From NCBI RefSeq assembly GCF_000425705.1, contig NZ_AUDY01000008.1, positions 744,001-808,000 of the forward strand: a stretch of 64,000 nucleotides of DNA, given 5' to 3'. A model generated the notes under the pieces. The model did not search any database, was not told the DNA's origin, and was given only the letters and a program-made list of their open reading frames with translations. The DNA comes from Halobacillus kuroshimensis DSM 18393. GTDB taxonomy: Bacteria > Bacillota > Bacilli > Bacillales > Halobacillaceae. A program made the position numbers and the translations under genes. The number at the start of each line of letters is the position of its first letter. The first letter of the stretch is position 1. Shown here piece by piece: positions 48,459 through 58,602 of this stretch.

Positions 48459-49081
48459 TAATGAACGGTCCGATATAAGCCGACAACCCGGCCGAGAATG
48501 GATACGTCATTTAAAATGATCGGTTCCATTGTGGCATTTTCAGGCTGGAGTCGGATATGATTTTTCTCCTTGAAGAATCGTTTGACAGTAGCCTCTTCCT
48601 CTTCGGTCATAGCTACAACTATATCTCCGTTCTGGGCGGTCTGCTGCTGTCTGACAATGACCATGTCCCCGTCAAGAATGCCGGCCTCAATCATACTTTC
48701 CCCCTGAACGATAAGGACGAACGTATTATCTTCCGATCCTGCAAGCGTATCCGGGAGGGGAACATATTCTTCAATGTTCTCTACTGCCGTAATCGGTGAA
48801 CCGGCCGTAACTTTACCGATGACAGGGGCATATGTGGCTTCCCCGCGAGGGATACTGTGGTCTTCTTCCAGCTCAATCACTTCAATAGCCCTTGGTTTCG
48901 TCGGATCCCTGCGGATATATCCCTTTTTCTCAAGACGGGATAAATGACCGTGGACGGTGGAACTGGAGGCCAGCCCCACAGACTGACCGATCTCCCTTAC
49001 AGATGGGGGATACCCTTTTAGTAGAACCTGTTCTTTTATGAAATCTAGTATTTCCTGCTGCCGCTTTGAAAGTTTGCTCAT
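48458..49081 (-). CDS. lexA: SOS repressor LexA
   Basis: 207-residue repressor. N-terminal winged HTH ([22 protein letters not shown]), Ala-Gly cleavage site region (GKVTAGSPI; the scissile bond here lies in TAGS), catalytic serine in [11 protein letters not shown] and lysine in ATVKRFF. Divergent from the microprotein-yneB operon across a region with four LexA boxes. Confidence 0.98.
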   Translation of the reverse strand: MSKLSKRQQEILDFIKEQVLLKGYPPSVREIGQSVGLASSSTVHGHLSRLEKKGYIRRDPTKPRAIEVIELEEDHSIPRGEATYAPVIGKVTAGSPITAVENIEEYVPLPDTLAGSEDNTFVLIVQGESMIEAGILDGDMVIVRQQQTAQNGDIVVAMTEEEEATVKRFFKEKNHIRLQPENATMEPIILNDVSILGRVVGLYRTVH

Positions 49082-49143
49082 AGATTAGCACCTCGTACAT
49101 AGGATTATAGTAACCACATTGTACCATGCCATCCTCAAAAATA

Positions 49144-49157
49144 CAAACAAGCGTTCG
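49144..49157 (+). promoter_or_regulatory. LexA box 1
   Basis: CAAACAAGCGTTCG; 12 of 14 against GRAACRYNYGTTCG. Nearest to lexA. Confidence 0.6.
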
Positions 49158-49167
49158 AAAAAAGTCG

Positions 49168-49195
49168 TTGACAAGAACATACATTCGTCTATAAT
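49168..49195 (+). promoter_or_regulatory. Strong promoter of the SOS microprotein-yneB operon
   Basis: TTGACA (49168-49173), 16 bases, TATAAT (49190-49195); the spacer is filled by LexA box 2. Confidence 0.8.
49174..49187 (+). promoter_or_regulatory. LexA box 2
   Basis: AGAACATACATTCG, 12 of 14 against GRAACRYNYGTTCG, lying between the -35 and -10 boxes. Confidence 0.7.
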
Positions 49196-49210
49196 GAGAA
49201 TTAGAAAACG

Positions 49211-49224
49211 CGAACAGAGGTTCT
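49211..49224 (+). promoter_or_regulatory. LexA box 3 (weaker)
   Basis: CGAACAGAGGTTCT, 12 of 14 against CGAACRNRYGTTYC, just after the transcription start. Confidence 0.5.
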
Positions 49225-49226
49225 TA

Positions 49227-49240
49227 GGAACGTTCGTTCT
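49227..49240 (+). promoter_or_regulatory. LexA box 4
   Basis: GGAACGTTCGTTCT, 13 of 14 against GRAACRYNYGTTCG, 18 bases before the microprotein start. Confidence 0.7.
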
Positions 49241-49257
49241 TAAATGGAGGGTTAATT

Positions 49258-49353
49258 ATGTTTAATAAACTATCAAAACTGGACTACACTTATATCGTTT
49301 TGTTTATTGTTAGTTTTGCTATTCTCTATTATTCTATGGTTACAAGCGGATAA
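49258..49353 (+). CDS. SOS-controlled 31-residue membrane microprotein in yneA position
   Basis: ATG 49258 is preceded by TGGAGGG (8 bases). The 31 codons give a short N-terminal stretch with two lysines (MFNKLSKLDY) and one hydrophobic helix (TYIVLFIVSFAILYYSMV) ending TSG. It is the first gene of the lexA-divergent operon, under a consensus promoter covered by LexA boxes, with yneB starting 34 bases later. In B. subtilis this position holds YneA, an SOS division inhibitor with one transmembrane segment plus a LysM domain; no LysM sequence exists here in any frame. Alternatives are a minimal YneA-like inhibitor or a TisB-like SOS peptide. No B. subtilis homologue recognised by sequence. Confidence 0.65.
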   Translation: MFNKLSKLDYTYIVLFIVSFAILYYSMVTSG

Positions 49354-49360
49354 ACCTTGA

Positions 49361-50038
<678 letters not shown>

Positions 50039-50063
50039 GCAGGTTACTATAGGAACATAAGGG

Positions 50064-50095
50064 AGACAAGAGTCTTAGGGCTGCTTGTCTTTTTC
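50064..50095 (+). terminator. Terminator after yneB
   Basis: AGACAAG pairs with CTTGTCT around a 13-base loop, followed by TTTT. Confidence 0.65.
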
Positions 50096-50139
50096 ATGTT
50101 CTAAAGCTGATCCAGACTATAAAAAAAGGAGAAGGATCT

Positions 50140-50373
50140 ATGTTATCTCAAGAAAAATTGGACCGTATAAACGAATTAGCCAATAAATCCAAGCAGCAGG
50201 AATTAACGAAAGAAGAGAAAAGCGAACAGAAGAACCTGCGTCAGGAATATTTGCAGAGTGCCCGTAAATCATTTAAAAACCAGTTGAAAGGTGTTACGGT
50301 CATCGATCCTGCCGGGAATGATGTGACTCCTGCGAAACTGCGTCAAATGCAGGAGAACGAAAAGAAAAACTAA
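50140..50373 (+). CDS. ynzC: DUF896 protein YnzC
   Basis: 77-residue helical-hairpin protein (EKLDRINELANKSKQQELTKEEKSEQ), SOS-operon member in B. subtilis with unknown role. AAGGAGAAGG precedes ATG 50140. A hairpin upstream may reduce readthrough from yneB. Confidence 0.93.
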   Translation: MLSQEKLDRINELANKSKQQELTKEEKSEQKNLRQEYLQSARKSFKNQLKGVTVIDPAGNDVTPAKLRQMQENEKKN

Positions 50374-50387
50374 ATGACTGAACAGAT

Positions 50388-50418
50388 CCGCATCTTCTTT
50401 AAAAGGTGCGGTTTTTTT
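50388..50418 (+). terminator. Terminator of ynzC
   Basis: CCGCATCTT-CTTTA-AAAGGTGCGG, then seven T. Confidence 0.85.
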
Positions 50419-50543
50419 CGTTTAATTCAGCGGAATCACGGGGAAATTAAGGAAGGGCGGAGGACAAAAGTTTGCACAACGCCTTGTTTCATTATAGGAT
50501 AATACATGGTACATATACCTGTACAGAAAGGGGATTATTGGAA

Positions 50544-52547
50544 ATGGTAAAAAGTCTTGAACAAACTTCAATTGATACAATTCGAACACTAACGATCGAC
50601 GCAGTAGAAAAAGCAAGTTCCGGTCACCCGGGTATGCCTATGGGGGCTGCTCCAATGGCTTATAAACTCTGGACGGAATTTATGGATCATAATCCTAAAA
50701 ATTCAAACTGGTTCGACCGCGACCGTTTCGTCCTCTCCGCAGGACACGGATCTATGCTTCTATACAGCCTTCTGCACCTTTCCGGCTATAACGTGACAAT
50801 GGGTGATCTAAAATCATTCCGCCAGTGGGATTCTAAAACTCCCGGACACCCGGAATATGGACATACAGACGGTGTCGAAGCAACAACCGGTCCTCTGGGA
50901 CAGGGACTTGCTATGGCAACCGGAATGGCGATGGCGGAAGCCCACCTTGCCGGAAAATACAACCGCGAAGGCTACAACGTCGTGGACCACTATACATTCT
51001 CCATCTGCGGTGACGGTGATTTGATGGAAGGGGTTTCCCAGGAATCTGCTTCGCTTGCCGGCCACCTTGGTCTTGGAAAGCTGGTTGTCCTTTATGACTC
51101 CAACGATATTTCTCTTGATGGAGATCTTGACCGTTCCTTCAGTGAAAGTGTTGAAAAACGCTATGAAGCGTATGGATGGGAAGTTATCCGTGTTGAGGAT
51201 GGTACCGACGTGGAAACGATCGGACAAGCGATCCAGCAGGCAAAAGCCAACACATCCCAGCCGACTATGATTGAAGTGAAGACCGTGATCGGCTATGGTT
51301 CTCCTAACAAATCCGGTAAATCTGATTCACACGGTGCTCCACTGGGTGAAGAAGAAGGAACAGCTGCCAAACAGTTTTACGGATGGGAACACGAACCATT
51401 CCATGTACCTGATGAAGTATACCAGGACTTCCAGGATAAAGTTCAGAAAAATGGTGAAGACAAAGAGCAGTCCTGGAACGAGTTGATGGCATCCTATAAA
51501 GAAGCTTATCCAGAGCTTGCTGAAGAACTGGAAGCCGCTATCCGTGGAGAGCTGCCTGAAGGATGGGATAAGGAACTTCCATCTTACAAAGTCGGCGAAG
51601 ACAGCCCTGCTACCCGCGCAGCATCCGGTGACGCCATCAATGCATTGTCCAAAGCCGTTCCATATTTCTTTGGTGGAAGTGCGGACCTTGCAGGATCCAA
51701 CAAAACGGCTGTAAAAGGCGAAGAAGATTTCTCCCGTGAGAATTACGCCGGCCGGAACATCTGGTTTGGTGTACGTGAATTCGCCATGGCTGCAGCGTTG
51801 AATGGTATGGGTCTTCACGGCGGATTGAAGGTTTACGCTGGTACATTCTTCGTATTCAGTGATTATCTTCGTCCAGCAGTTCGACTTTCTGCTCTAATGA
51901 ATCTTCCGGTCAATTACGTGTTCACTCACGATTCTGTTGCTGTTGGTGAAGACGGCCCGACACACGAACCTGTGGAACAGCTCGCTTCTCTAAGAGCTAT
52001 GCCGAACCTTTCCGTGCTTCGTCCGGCGGATGGGAACGAAACCAACGCAGCTTGGAGACTGGCTCTTGAGTCCGAAGATAAGCCGTCAGCCCTTGTGTTG
52101 ACTCGTCAGGGACTTCCTACACTGGAAGGAACAGAAGAGCATGCATACGAAGGTATGAAGCGTGGTGCTTACATTCTGAGTGATTCAGATAAAGATGAGC
52201 CGGATGCCATTCTTCTTGCTTCTGGTTCAGAGGTTCAGTTGATCGTTAAAGCACAGGAAGAACTTAAGACAAAAGGCTATGATGTCCGCGTCGTGAGTGT
52301 ACCTTCCTTCGACCGCTTTAATGAGCAGTCCGCTGACTATAAAGAAAAGGTCCTTCCAAACAGCGTGCGCAAGCGCCTGGCTGTTGAAATGGGAGCATCC
52401 TTCGGCTGGGAGCGCTATGTAGGCCTTGACGGATCTGTCATCGGTATCGATACATTTGGTGCCTCAGCTCCAGGTAATACAGTCATTGAAAACTACGGCT
52501 TTACGGTTGAAAATGTTGTCAAACATGCTGAAAACCTTATGAAGTAA
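50544..52547 (+). CDS. tkt: Transketolase
   Basis: 667-residue thiamine-diphosphate enzyme of the pentose phosphate pathway. [11 protein letters not shown], the ThDP motif GDGDLMEG...SNDISLDG and [15 protein letters not shown] are intact. ATG 50544 (AAAGGGGA 9 bases upstream) gives the usual length; the frame is open 72 bases further 5' but without support. Confidence 0.97.
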   Translation: MVKSLEQTSIDTIRTLTIDAVEKASSGHPGMPMGAAPMAYKLWTEFMDHNPKNSNWFDRDRFVLSAGHGSMLLYSLLHLSGYNVTMGDLKSFRQWDSKTPGHPEYGHTDGVEATTGPLGQGLAMATGMAMAEAHLAGKYNREGYNVVDHYTFSICGDGDLMEGVSQESASLAGHLGLGKLVVLYDSNDISLDGDLDRSFSESVEKRYEAYGWEVIRVEDGTDVETIGQAIQQAKANTSQPTMIEVKTVIGYGSPNKSGKSDSHGAPLGEEEGTAAKQFYGWEHEPFHVPDEVYQDFQDKVQKNGEDKEQSWNELMASYKEAYPELAEELEAAIRGELPEGWDKELPSYKVGEDSPATRAASGDAINALSKAVPYFFGGSADLAGSNKTAVKGEEDFSRENYAGRNIWFGVREFAMAAALNGMGLHGGLKVYAGTFFVFSDYLRPAVRLSALMNLPVNYVFTHDSVAVGEDGPTHEPVEQLASLRAMPNLSVLRPADGNETNAAWRLALESEDKPSALVLTRQGLPTLEGTEEHAYEGMKRGAYILSDSDKDEPDAILLASGSEVQLIVKAQEELKTKGYDVRVVSVPSFDRFNEQSADYKEKVLPNSVRKRLAVEMGASFGWERYVGLDGSVIGIDTFGASAPGNTVIENYGFTVENVVKHAENLMK

Positions 52548-52550
52548 GTG

Positions 52551-52585
52551 GAGAAGGCTGTTCCTTTAGGGACAGCCTTCCTTAT
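52551..52585 (+). terminator. Terminator of tkt
   Basis: GAAGGCTGT pairs with ACAGCCTTC; weak T-run (CCTTAT). Confidence 0.65.
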
Positions 52586-52889
52586 ACATATGTGAATCTC
52601 ATGTGATAAACTTTCATGATAGAAGCATCCAGCCGTTTTATAAGGAACAAGTCTGGAACCTTTTCGAAAATGGCTTGACCTATGGTATAATAAGAGTATG
52701 AATGAATGTTGTTTCTTCCAGAGGACGGAAATGGGGTACTATACTCATGTAAGGGGTATCTTCACCGATGGAGTCGTTTATGCAGGCTGCAGAGGTGGAG
52801 AGCAGGCCGCGTTTGAAATGGCTATTGTATTCTGATAATCGTTTTACTATACTGTTATGGGAGACAACACGAAGGAGGAAGACGAAGAC
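52586..52889 (+). other. tkt-yneF intergenic region; sirA absent
   Basis: About 300 bases where B. subtilis has sirA (yneE). No SirA-like frame is present. It holds an extended -10 promoter (TGGTATAAT, 52683-52691), a 45-codon frame from ATG 52698 to a stop at 52835 (an internal ATG at 52731 has AGAGGA 5-6 bases upstream), and a second promoter TTGTAT-N16-TATACT (52826-52853) suited to yneF. Whether the first transcript is coding or an RNA is unclear. Confidence 0.4.
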
Positions 52890-53114
52890 ATGACATTGGG
52901 GATCGTTTGGGTTATCATCATTGCTCTATTGACTCTTGTCGGTGGTGTTGCACTAGGCTTCTTCATCGCCAGAAGATATATGATGAACTATTTGAAAAAG
53001 AACCCGCCAATCAATGAACAAATGTTACGTACACTGATGATGCAGATGGGGCAGAAGCCTTCTCAGAAGAAGATCAATCAGATGATGCGTTCCATGAACA
53101 ACCAAATGAAATAA
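52890..53114 (+). CDS. yneF: UPF0154 membrane protein YneF
   Basis: 74 residues, one N-terminal transmembrane helix (~4-24) then the invariant [21 protein letters not shown] segment. ATG 52890 with AAGGAGGA 10 bases upstream. Function unknown. Followed by its own terminator. Confidence 0.93.
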   Translation: MTLGIVWVIIIALLTLVGGVALGFFIARRYMMNYLKKNPPINEQMLRTLMMQMGQKPSQKKINQMMRSMNNQMK

Positions 53115-53120
53115 TCAATC

Positions 53121-53149
53121 AAGCCTTCTTTCCCGGGAAAGAAGGCTTT
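53121..53149 (+). terminator. Terminator of yneF
   Basis: AAGCCTTCTTTCC-GGGAAAGAAGGCTT followed by TCTC. Confidence 0.8.
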
Positions 53150-53257
53150 CTCTATGGGGGCGTTCAACAGATGTTCACATCGCCATGCCCTTTTAGAAGA
53201 TTCATCTGCTAAAATAGACAGCGGATCATATCATGTAACAGGAAGGGGAGGTCAATT

Positions 53258-53959
53258 ATGGATGTTAATCTATTCCTTGCCTTTGGAGCAGGCTTTTTAT
53301 CGTTTATTTCCCCATGTGTCTTTCCTTTATATCCCGCCTTTCTTTCTTACATAACAGGAATGAGTGTGCAGGAGTTAAAAGAGGACAATGGCATGTTGAA
53401 GCGGACCAGTTTTATACATACGCTGCTTTTTCTGCTGGGCTTCACAACAATTTTCCTGATCTTAGGTTTTTCGGGGTCGTTCTTTTCCCAGTTTCTTATC
53501 CAAAATGAAACGATTATCCGGAGACTGGGAGCCATTCTCATTATTTTCTTCGGGTTTGTCATTATTGGTGTATTCAATTTCGACTTCTTAATGAAAGACC
53601 GGAAAATAACGTTTAAAAACAGACCATCCGGGTATTTAGGGACGTTCTTAATCGGCCTTACGTTTTCCCTCGGGTGGACTCCGTGTACCGGACCGATTCT
53701 TGCTGCTGTCCTTTCCCTGGCTGCTGATTCACCTGATTTATTTCTCGTGATGATGATCGCCTATTCCCTGGGTTTTTCCATTCCATTTTTTGCGCTTTCC
53801 TTTTTCATCGGACGTCTGGGATGGATCAGAAGGCACAGCGCGGGTATTGTAAAAGCAGGTGGGTACATTATGATTGCCGTAGGGATTGCCCTGTATTTCA
53901 ACTGGATGTACATGCTTACGTCCTATTTAGCAGGTCTGTTTGATTTTCAAGGGTTTTAA
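53258..53959 (+). CDS. ccdA: Cytochrome c biogenesis protein CcdA
   Basis: 233-residue six-helix membrane thiol transporter of the DsbD/CcdA family that passes electrons outward for cytochrome c and spore cortex thioredoxins. The redox cysteines sit in SPCVFPLYPAF (~residue 20) and WTPCTGPIL (~140). GGGGAGG precedes ATG 53258. Confidence 0.95.
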   Translation: MDVNLFLAFGAGFLSFISPCVFPLYPAFLSYITGMSVQELKEDNGMLKRTSFIHTLLFLLGFTTIFLILGFSGSFFSQFLIQNETIIRRLGAILIIFFGFVIIGVFNFDFLMKDRKITFKNRPSGYLGTFLIGLTFSLGWTPCTGPILAAVLSLAADSPDLFLVMMIAYSLGFSIPFFALSFFIGRLGWIRRHSAGIVKAGGYIMIAVGIALYFNWMYMLTSYLAGLFDFQGF

Positions 53960-54028
53960 TGCGTGGATTTTACCTGTTTTTTGTATTATCATGAAAGTAG
54001 AAAACCACATCACTAAAGGAGAAATCGT

Positions 54029-54472
54029 ATGACCCGGACCAATGACATCATTTTACGAACCACTACAACACTGATTGCCTTCATTCTGCTTGGTTTTTCA
54101 GCCTACTTGTTTTTCGCCGGCCACAATGCGCCGGGAGGAGGCTTTATTGGGGGCCTCATGACATCAGCGGCCATCGTGCTTATGTACATGGCCTATGGCA
54201 TCAAATCGATGGAGAAGATTCTTCCGATCAATTTCAGGCATATTATTCCTGTAGGGCTGTTGATTGCAGCATTGACGGGTATCGGTGGTCTTTTATTTGA
54301 CCAGCCGTTTCTAACCCAGACCTTTGCCTATTTCCAGCTTCCTGTCCTGGGTAAAACCGAGCTTGCTACGGCACTGCTGTTTGATCTTGGAGTGTATCTC
54401 GCTGTCGTCGGCGTTACGATGACCATTATTCTCACCATTGCGAACGACCGTGGGGAAGAGGAAGGTGTGTAA
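54029..54472 (+). CDS. mrpB: Stand-alone MrpB/MnhB-type Na+/H+ antiporter subunit
   Basis: 147-residue, four-helix protein matching the MnhB domain: LFFAGHNAPGGGFIGGLMTSAAI is the hallmark, with a GxLLFDQPF loop and TALLFDLGVYLAVVG. MrpB normally belongs to the seven-gene mrpABCDEFG complex and has no known activity alone. Here it lies between ccdA and ccdC with no other mrp gene. AAAGGAG precedes ATG 54029. It may serve an Mrp complex encoded elsewhere or be a paralogue with a new role. Confidence 0.88.
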   Translation: MTRTNDIILRTTTTLIAFILLGFSAYLFFAGHNAPGGGFIGGLMTSAAIVLMYMAYGIKSMEKILPINFRHIIPVGLLIAALTGIGGLLFDQPFLTQTFAYFQLPVLGKTELATALLFDLGVYLAVVGVTMTIILTIANDRGEEEGV

Positions 54473-54547
54473 GCACCTGCGAAATCACGGACGCTTTCGC
54501 TGAAGGTGATGTGACCGTGATGATCATCAATCCTTGATCCGGACCGG

Positions 54548-55054
54548 ATGGAACAGAAAGAGTGGATTTATATGTTTTGGTTGATTGCAAGTACGTTGGC
54601 AGCAGCTTTCATGGCTACGGCGATGATCTTTGTGCGTCTGAGAGCAGCCAGAAAGCCTGCCAGTGTGAAAAAAATTATTCTACCGCCATTCTTTATGAGT
54701 ACGGGCGCCTTGATGTTTGTTTTTCCGGTTTTTCGTGTCGAGTGGACTCAAGTTCTCGAGGCTGTATCCATCGGAGCGCTTTTTTCAATCTTCCTTATCC
54801 GGACCTCGAAGTTTGAAGTCCGGGATGGCGATATTTACTTAAAACCTTCAAAGTCATTCATCATGATTTTGTTCGGCCTTCTTGCTGTAAGGATCATTTT
54901 TAAATTGATTGTCGGCCAGCATGTCTCTCTGGGAGAGACGAGCGGCATGTTTTTCCTGCTCGCTTTTGGCATGATTATTACCTGGCGTCTTGCCATGCTG
55001 AAACAGTACTTAAGCCTGGAAAAGAAGATGCAGACAGGAAAGGACCCCGCCTGA
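54548..55054 (+). CDS. ccdC: CcdC-family membrane protein (YneJ)
   Basis: 168-residue protein with about four hydrophobic helices (MFWLIASTLAAAFMATAMIF, IILPPFFMSTGALMFVFPVF). ccdC lies near ccdA in B. subtilis but is not essential for cytochrome c assembly. ATG 54572 has a better ribosome-site-like AAGAGTGGA and may be the real start. Confidence 0.88.
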   Translation: MEQKEWIYMFWLIASTLAAAFMATAMIFVRLRAARKPASVKKIILPPFFMSTGALMFVFPVFRVEWTQVLEAVSIGALFSIFLIRTSKFEVRDGDIYLKPSKSFIMILFGLLAVRIIFKLIVGQHVSLGETSGMFFLLAFGMIITWRLAMLKQYLSLEKKMQTGKDPA

Positions 55055-55074
55055 GCAGCGGGGTCCTTTTTTTA
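55038..55074. terminator. Bidirectional terminator between ccdC and yneK
   Basis: AAGGACCCCGC-CTGAGCA-GCGGGGTCCTT followed by TTTTT. Confidence 0.88.
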
Positions 55075-55500
55075 ATTCTCCAGAAGCGTCTGGTAAGGGG
55101 TCATATCGATTTCTTTTTCATTCAGCTTCCTGACCAGAAACTTATGGTCCCTTTTCGGTGTGGCAAGAATGTAGCCTTCAATGAGAATTTCTTCTGTAAT
55201 TTTTTTCTTGCGGCTGCTCAGGGCAAGTTCACCAATGCGGCCGGCGATTTTCTGGCGTGCTACATCCCTGAACAGTTCTGGAACCGGAGATATCAATTCC
55301 TCCAAAAGCTCCTTCTGATCCTTCGACCACATATGCCGGGTCTTGTCCACATAGTATTCTTCCCAGTCTATGGTCGATTTTCCATCCTCTTTTGGGAGTC
55401 GTTTTAAAAATTTCCGAAACATAAAAAATCCGCCGATGGCCATCAGGCTGACCATAATGATTATCCAGCCGACAATAAAGAGTGCAAAACCACCTGACAT
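55072..55500 (-). CDS. yneK: DUF2621 membrane protein YneK
   Basis: 142 residues: an N-terminal transmembrane helix (~6-28) and a cytosolic helical domain (WSKDQKELLEELISPVPELFRDVARQKIAGRI) resembling the proto-chlorophyllide reductase helical domain seen in this family. Function unknown. Convergent with ccdC. Confidence 0.88.
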   Translation of the reverse strand: MSGGFALFIVGWIIIMVSLMAIGGFFMFRKFLKRLPKEDGKSTIDWEEYYVDKTRHMWSKDQKELLEELISPVPELFRDVARQKIAGRIGELALSSRKKKITEEILIEGYILATPKRDHKFLVRKLNEKEIDMTPYQTLLEN

Positions 55501-55778
55501 ATGATCACCCGTTTCATATTCAAATCTTTGTTAATTTTATTATAATTCGAAGTGTAAGCAAACTCAAGTAGAGATGGAATGTTGATTTTTGTATAAAAAA
55601 CTCCCAATTCAGAAAAATTTGCTGTCATTCATTTTACTTATAAATCGTTTTCATTTACAATTAATAGTGCGGATTTGATACCTGGGTAATACATAAGGGT
55701 TCAAATGTACAAATTTGGGGAACAATGACGCCTCTGTAAAGGCCATTGTTTGAATATTGATGAGGGGGTAAAAGGAAA
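55501..55778 (+). promoter_or_regulatory. Regulatory region of acnA
   Basis: 278 AT-rich bases between divergent yneK and acnA. In B. subtilis citB is controlled by CcpC and CodY. I see a weak cre-like TGTAAGCAAACTCA (55554-55567, two misses) and a partial CodY-like TTCAGAAAA near 55610, but nothing decisive, and no promoter I can place. Confidence 0.25.
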
Positions 55779-58484
55779 ATGGCTAGCAATGCATTTCAAG
55801 CTCGCAAACAATTTGACCTAAACGGCCAAACCTATAACTATTACGACCTGAAAGCCTTAGAAGATGCGGGACACGGTAAGATTTCCCGTCTGCCTTTCTC
55901 CATCCGTATCCTACTGGAGTCTCTGCTTCGTCAGCACGACGGACGTGTCATCAAAGATGAGCACGTGGAGAGTCTAGCAAACTGGGGAACTGAAAAATCA
56001 AAAGGGGAAGATGTACCATTCAAACCTTCCCGTGTTATTCTGCAGGACTTCACCGGCGTACCGGCTGTTGTTGATCTTGCTTCCTTGAGAAAAGCGATGG
56101 TGGACATGGGCGGAAGTCCAGACAAAATCAACCCGGAAGTACCGGTGGATCTTGTCATCGACCACTCTGTACAGGTGGATAAATACGGAACACCTGATGC
56201 GCTGAATGTGAATATGGAGCTGGAGTTCGAACGAAACAAAGAACGTTATGAATTCCTTCACTGGGCCCAGAAAGCTTTTGACAACTACCGTGCTGTTCCA
56301 CCGGCAACAGGTATTGTCCACCAGGTAAACCTTGAATATATTGCAAACGTCGTTCACGCGCTGGAAGCAGAAGACGGCACGTACGAGGCTTACCCGGATA
56401 CACTTGTAGGTACAGACTCCCATACGACGATGATCAACGGCCTTGGTGTTCTAGGCTGGGGTGTTGGTGGAATTGAGGCTGAAGCTGGAATGCTCGGTCA
56501 GCCGTCCTATTTCCCTGCACCGGAAGTCATCGGTGTTAAGCTGAATGGCAGCTTCCCACAGGGAACAACAGCTACGGACCTTGCGTTGAAAGTGACTCAG
56601 GTGCTTCGGGAGCAGAACGTTGTCGGGAAGTTTGTGGAGTTCTTTGGACCAGGACTACAGGAAATGCCATTGGCTGATCGTGCCACGATTTCCAACATGG
56701 CACCGGAATATGGAGCTACATGCGGCTTCTTCCCTGTGGATGGAGAGTCTTTGGAGTATCTCCGTCTGACTGGACGAAGCGAAGAGCAGATCAACCTTGT
56801 CGAAGAATATTCCAAGCGTAACAACCTCTGGTATGATCCATCTTTCGAAGATCCTGACTTTACGTCATTGGTTGAAATCGATCTCGGGGAGCTGGAGCCG
56901 AACTTGTCCGGTCCTAAGCGTCCACAGGATTTGATCCCATTATCCAAGATGAAGGATTCCTTCGAAAAAGCAATCACCGGACCTGCCGGCAACCACGGAT
57001 TCGGACTTGATAAGTCTGAATTTAAGAAACAGGCGGAAGTCCAGTTCGAAAACGGCGACAAAACGGTCATGAAAACAGGTGCTCTTGCAATCGCAGCGAT
57101 TACGTCCTGTACAAACACCTCCAACCCGCACGTCATGCTTGGAGCCGGACTTGTTGCGAAAAAAGCGGTGGAAGCCGGACTGCAGGTTCCTGACTACGTC
57201 AAAACTTCTCTGGCGCCCGGATCCAAGGTTGTAACCCGCTATCTTGAAGATTCAGGATTAATGGATTACTTGAACCAGCTTGGCTTCAACCTTGTCGGGT
57301 ACGGCTGTACGACATGTATCGGGAACTCCGGTCCGCTTCTTCCTGAGATTGAAAAAGCGATTGCTGACAGTGACCTAACCGTGTCCTCCGTTCTTTCCGG
57401 TAACCGGAACTTTGAAGGGCGTATCCACCCGCTTGTGAAAGCCAACTACCTGGCTTCTCCACCACTTGTTGTTGCGTATGCACTGGCTGGTACGGTTGAT
57501 GTCGACCTGAAAAATGAGCCGATCGGTAAAACAGCGGATGGAAAAGATATCTACTTTGACGATATCTGGCCTTCCCAGGAAGAAATTAAAGCGGAAATCG
57601 CCCGTGTAGTTACTCCGGAAATTTTCCGTAAAGAATATGAAAGTGTCTTCAATTCCAATGAAAAATGGAATGAAATCCAGACGACAGATGAGCCATTATA
57701 TGATTGGAACGATGATTCCACATATATCCAGAACCCGCCGTTCTTTGAAGGGCTTTCCAAAGATCCTGAAACAGTAAAACCGCTGAATGGTATGCGCGTT
57801 GTTGGTAAGTTCGGTGACTCTGTTACGACGGACCACATTTCACCGGCAGGAGCGATTCCGAAAGATATGCCGGCAGGGGAGTATCTGCAGGATAAAGGAG
57901 TCAGCCCGCGTAACTTCAACTCCTATGGTTCCCGCCGTGGTAACCATGAAGTGATGATGCGCGGAACGTTCGCCAACATCCGAATCCGTAACGAGCTTGC
58001 GCCGGGTACGGAAGGTGGCTTTACAACTTACTGGCCTACAGAAGAAGTCATGCCGATTTACACGGCAGCTATGAAGTATCAGGAAGATCAAACGCCTCTG
58101 ATGGTCATTGCCGGTAATGATTATGGTATGGGAAGCTCCCGTGACTGGGCGGCCAAAGGGACCGACCTTCTCGGCATTAAGACGGTAATCGCTGAGAGCT
58201 TTGAGCGTATCCACCGTTCCAACCTTGTCATGATGGGAGTTCTTCCACTGCAGTTCAAACCGGAAGATTCTGTAGAATCCCTTGGTCTTACAGGCCGGGA
58301 GACGTTCGACGTTGAAGTCGGTGAAGATGTGAAGCCGCGTGACCTTGTTAAAGTGACCGCTGTGGACGAAGAAGGCAATAAGAAAGAATTTGATGTCATT
58401 GCCCGTTTTGACAGTGAAGTGGAAGTGGATTACTACCGCCATGGTGGAATCCTTCAAATGGTTCTGCGTAATAAGCTTAAATAA
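55779..58484 (+). CDS. acnA: Aconitate hydratase
   Basis: 901-residue TCA-cycle aconitase (CitB/AcnA type), which also acts as an iron-dependent RNA-binding regulator in Bacillus. The [4Fe-4S] cysteines lie in [11 protein letters not shown] and [12 protein letters not shown]; the swivel domain carries [17 protein letters not shown] precedes ATG 55779. Confidence 0.98.
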   Translation: MASNAFQARKQFDLNGQTYNYYDLKALEDAGHGKISRLPFSIRILLESLLRQHDGRVIKDEHVESLANWGTEKSKGEDVPFKPSRVILQDFTGVPAVVDLASLRKAMVDMGGSPDKINPEVPVDLVIDHSVQVDKYGTPDALNVNMELEFERNKERYEFLHWAQKAFDNYRAVPPATGIVHQVNLEYIANVVHALEAEDGTYEAYPDTLVGTDSHTTMINGLGVLGWGVGGIEAEAGMLGQPSYFPAPEVIGVKLNGSFPQGTTATDLALKVTQVLREQNVVGKFVEFFGPGLQEMPLADRATISNMAPEYGATCGFFPVDGESLEYLRLTGRSEEQINLVEEYSKRNNLWYDPSFEDPDFTSLVEIDLGELEPNLSGPKRPQDLIPLSKMKDSFEKAITGPAGNHGFGLDKSEFKKQAEVQFENGDKTVMKTGALAIAAITSCTNTSNPHVMLGAGLVAKKAVEAGLQVPDYVKTSLAPGSKVVTRYLEDSGLMDYLNQLGFNLVGYGCTTCIGNSGPLLPEIEKAIADSDLTVSSVLSGNRNFEGRIHPLVKANYLASPPLVVAYALAGTVDVDLKNEPIGKTADGKDIYFDDIWPSQEEIKAEIARVVTPEIFRKEYESVFNSNEKWNEIQTTDEPLYDWNDDSTYIQNPPFFEGLSKDPETVKPLNGMRVVGKFGDSVTTDHISPAGAIPKDMPAGEYLQDKGVSPRNFNSYGSRRGNHEVMMRGTFANIRIRNELAPGTEGGFTTYWPTEEVMPIYTAAMKYQEDQTPLMVIAGNDYGMGSSRDWAAKGTDLLGIKTVIAESFERIHRSNLVMMGVLPLQFKPEDSVESLGLTGRETFDVEVGEDVKPRDLVKVTAVDEEGNKKEFDVIARFDSEVEVDYYRHGGILQMVLRNKLK

Positions 58485-58493
58485 TGGGAAAGA

Positions 58494-58523
58494 GAGACCG
58501 CTCTTTTAGAGCGGTCTTTTTCT
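58494..58523 (+). terminator. Terminator of acnA
   Basis: AGACCGCTC-TTTTA-GAGCGGTCT followed by TTTT. Confidence 0.88.
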
Positions 58524-58602
58524 TTATTCCAGGCTTTACGGACATAATCTTTTTTTATATTCTTATACATAGAATAAGGACAACTAGAAGCGGGGGAAAT
58601 CT

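Noticed and set aside
52675-52691. TTGACC with TATAAT as a -35/-10 pair
   Set aside because: The spacing is only 5 bases; the TATAAT works better as an extended -10 box.
55600-55625. CodY box upstream of acnA
   Set aside because: Only about 10 of 15 positions fit AATTTTCWGAAAATT, not enough in AT-rich sequence.
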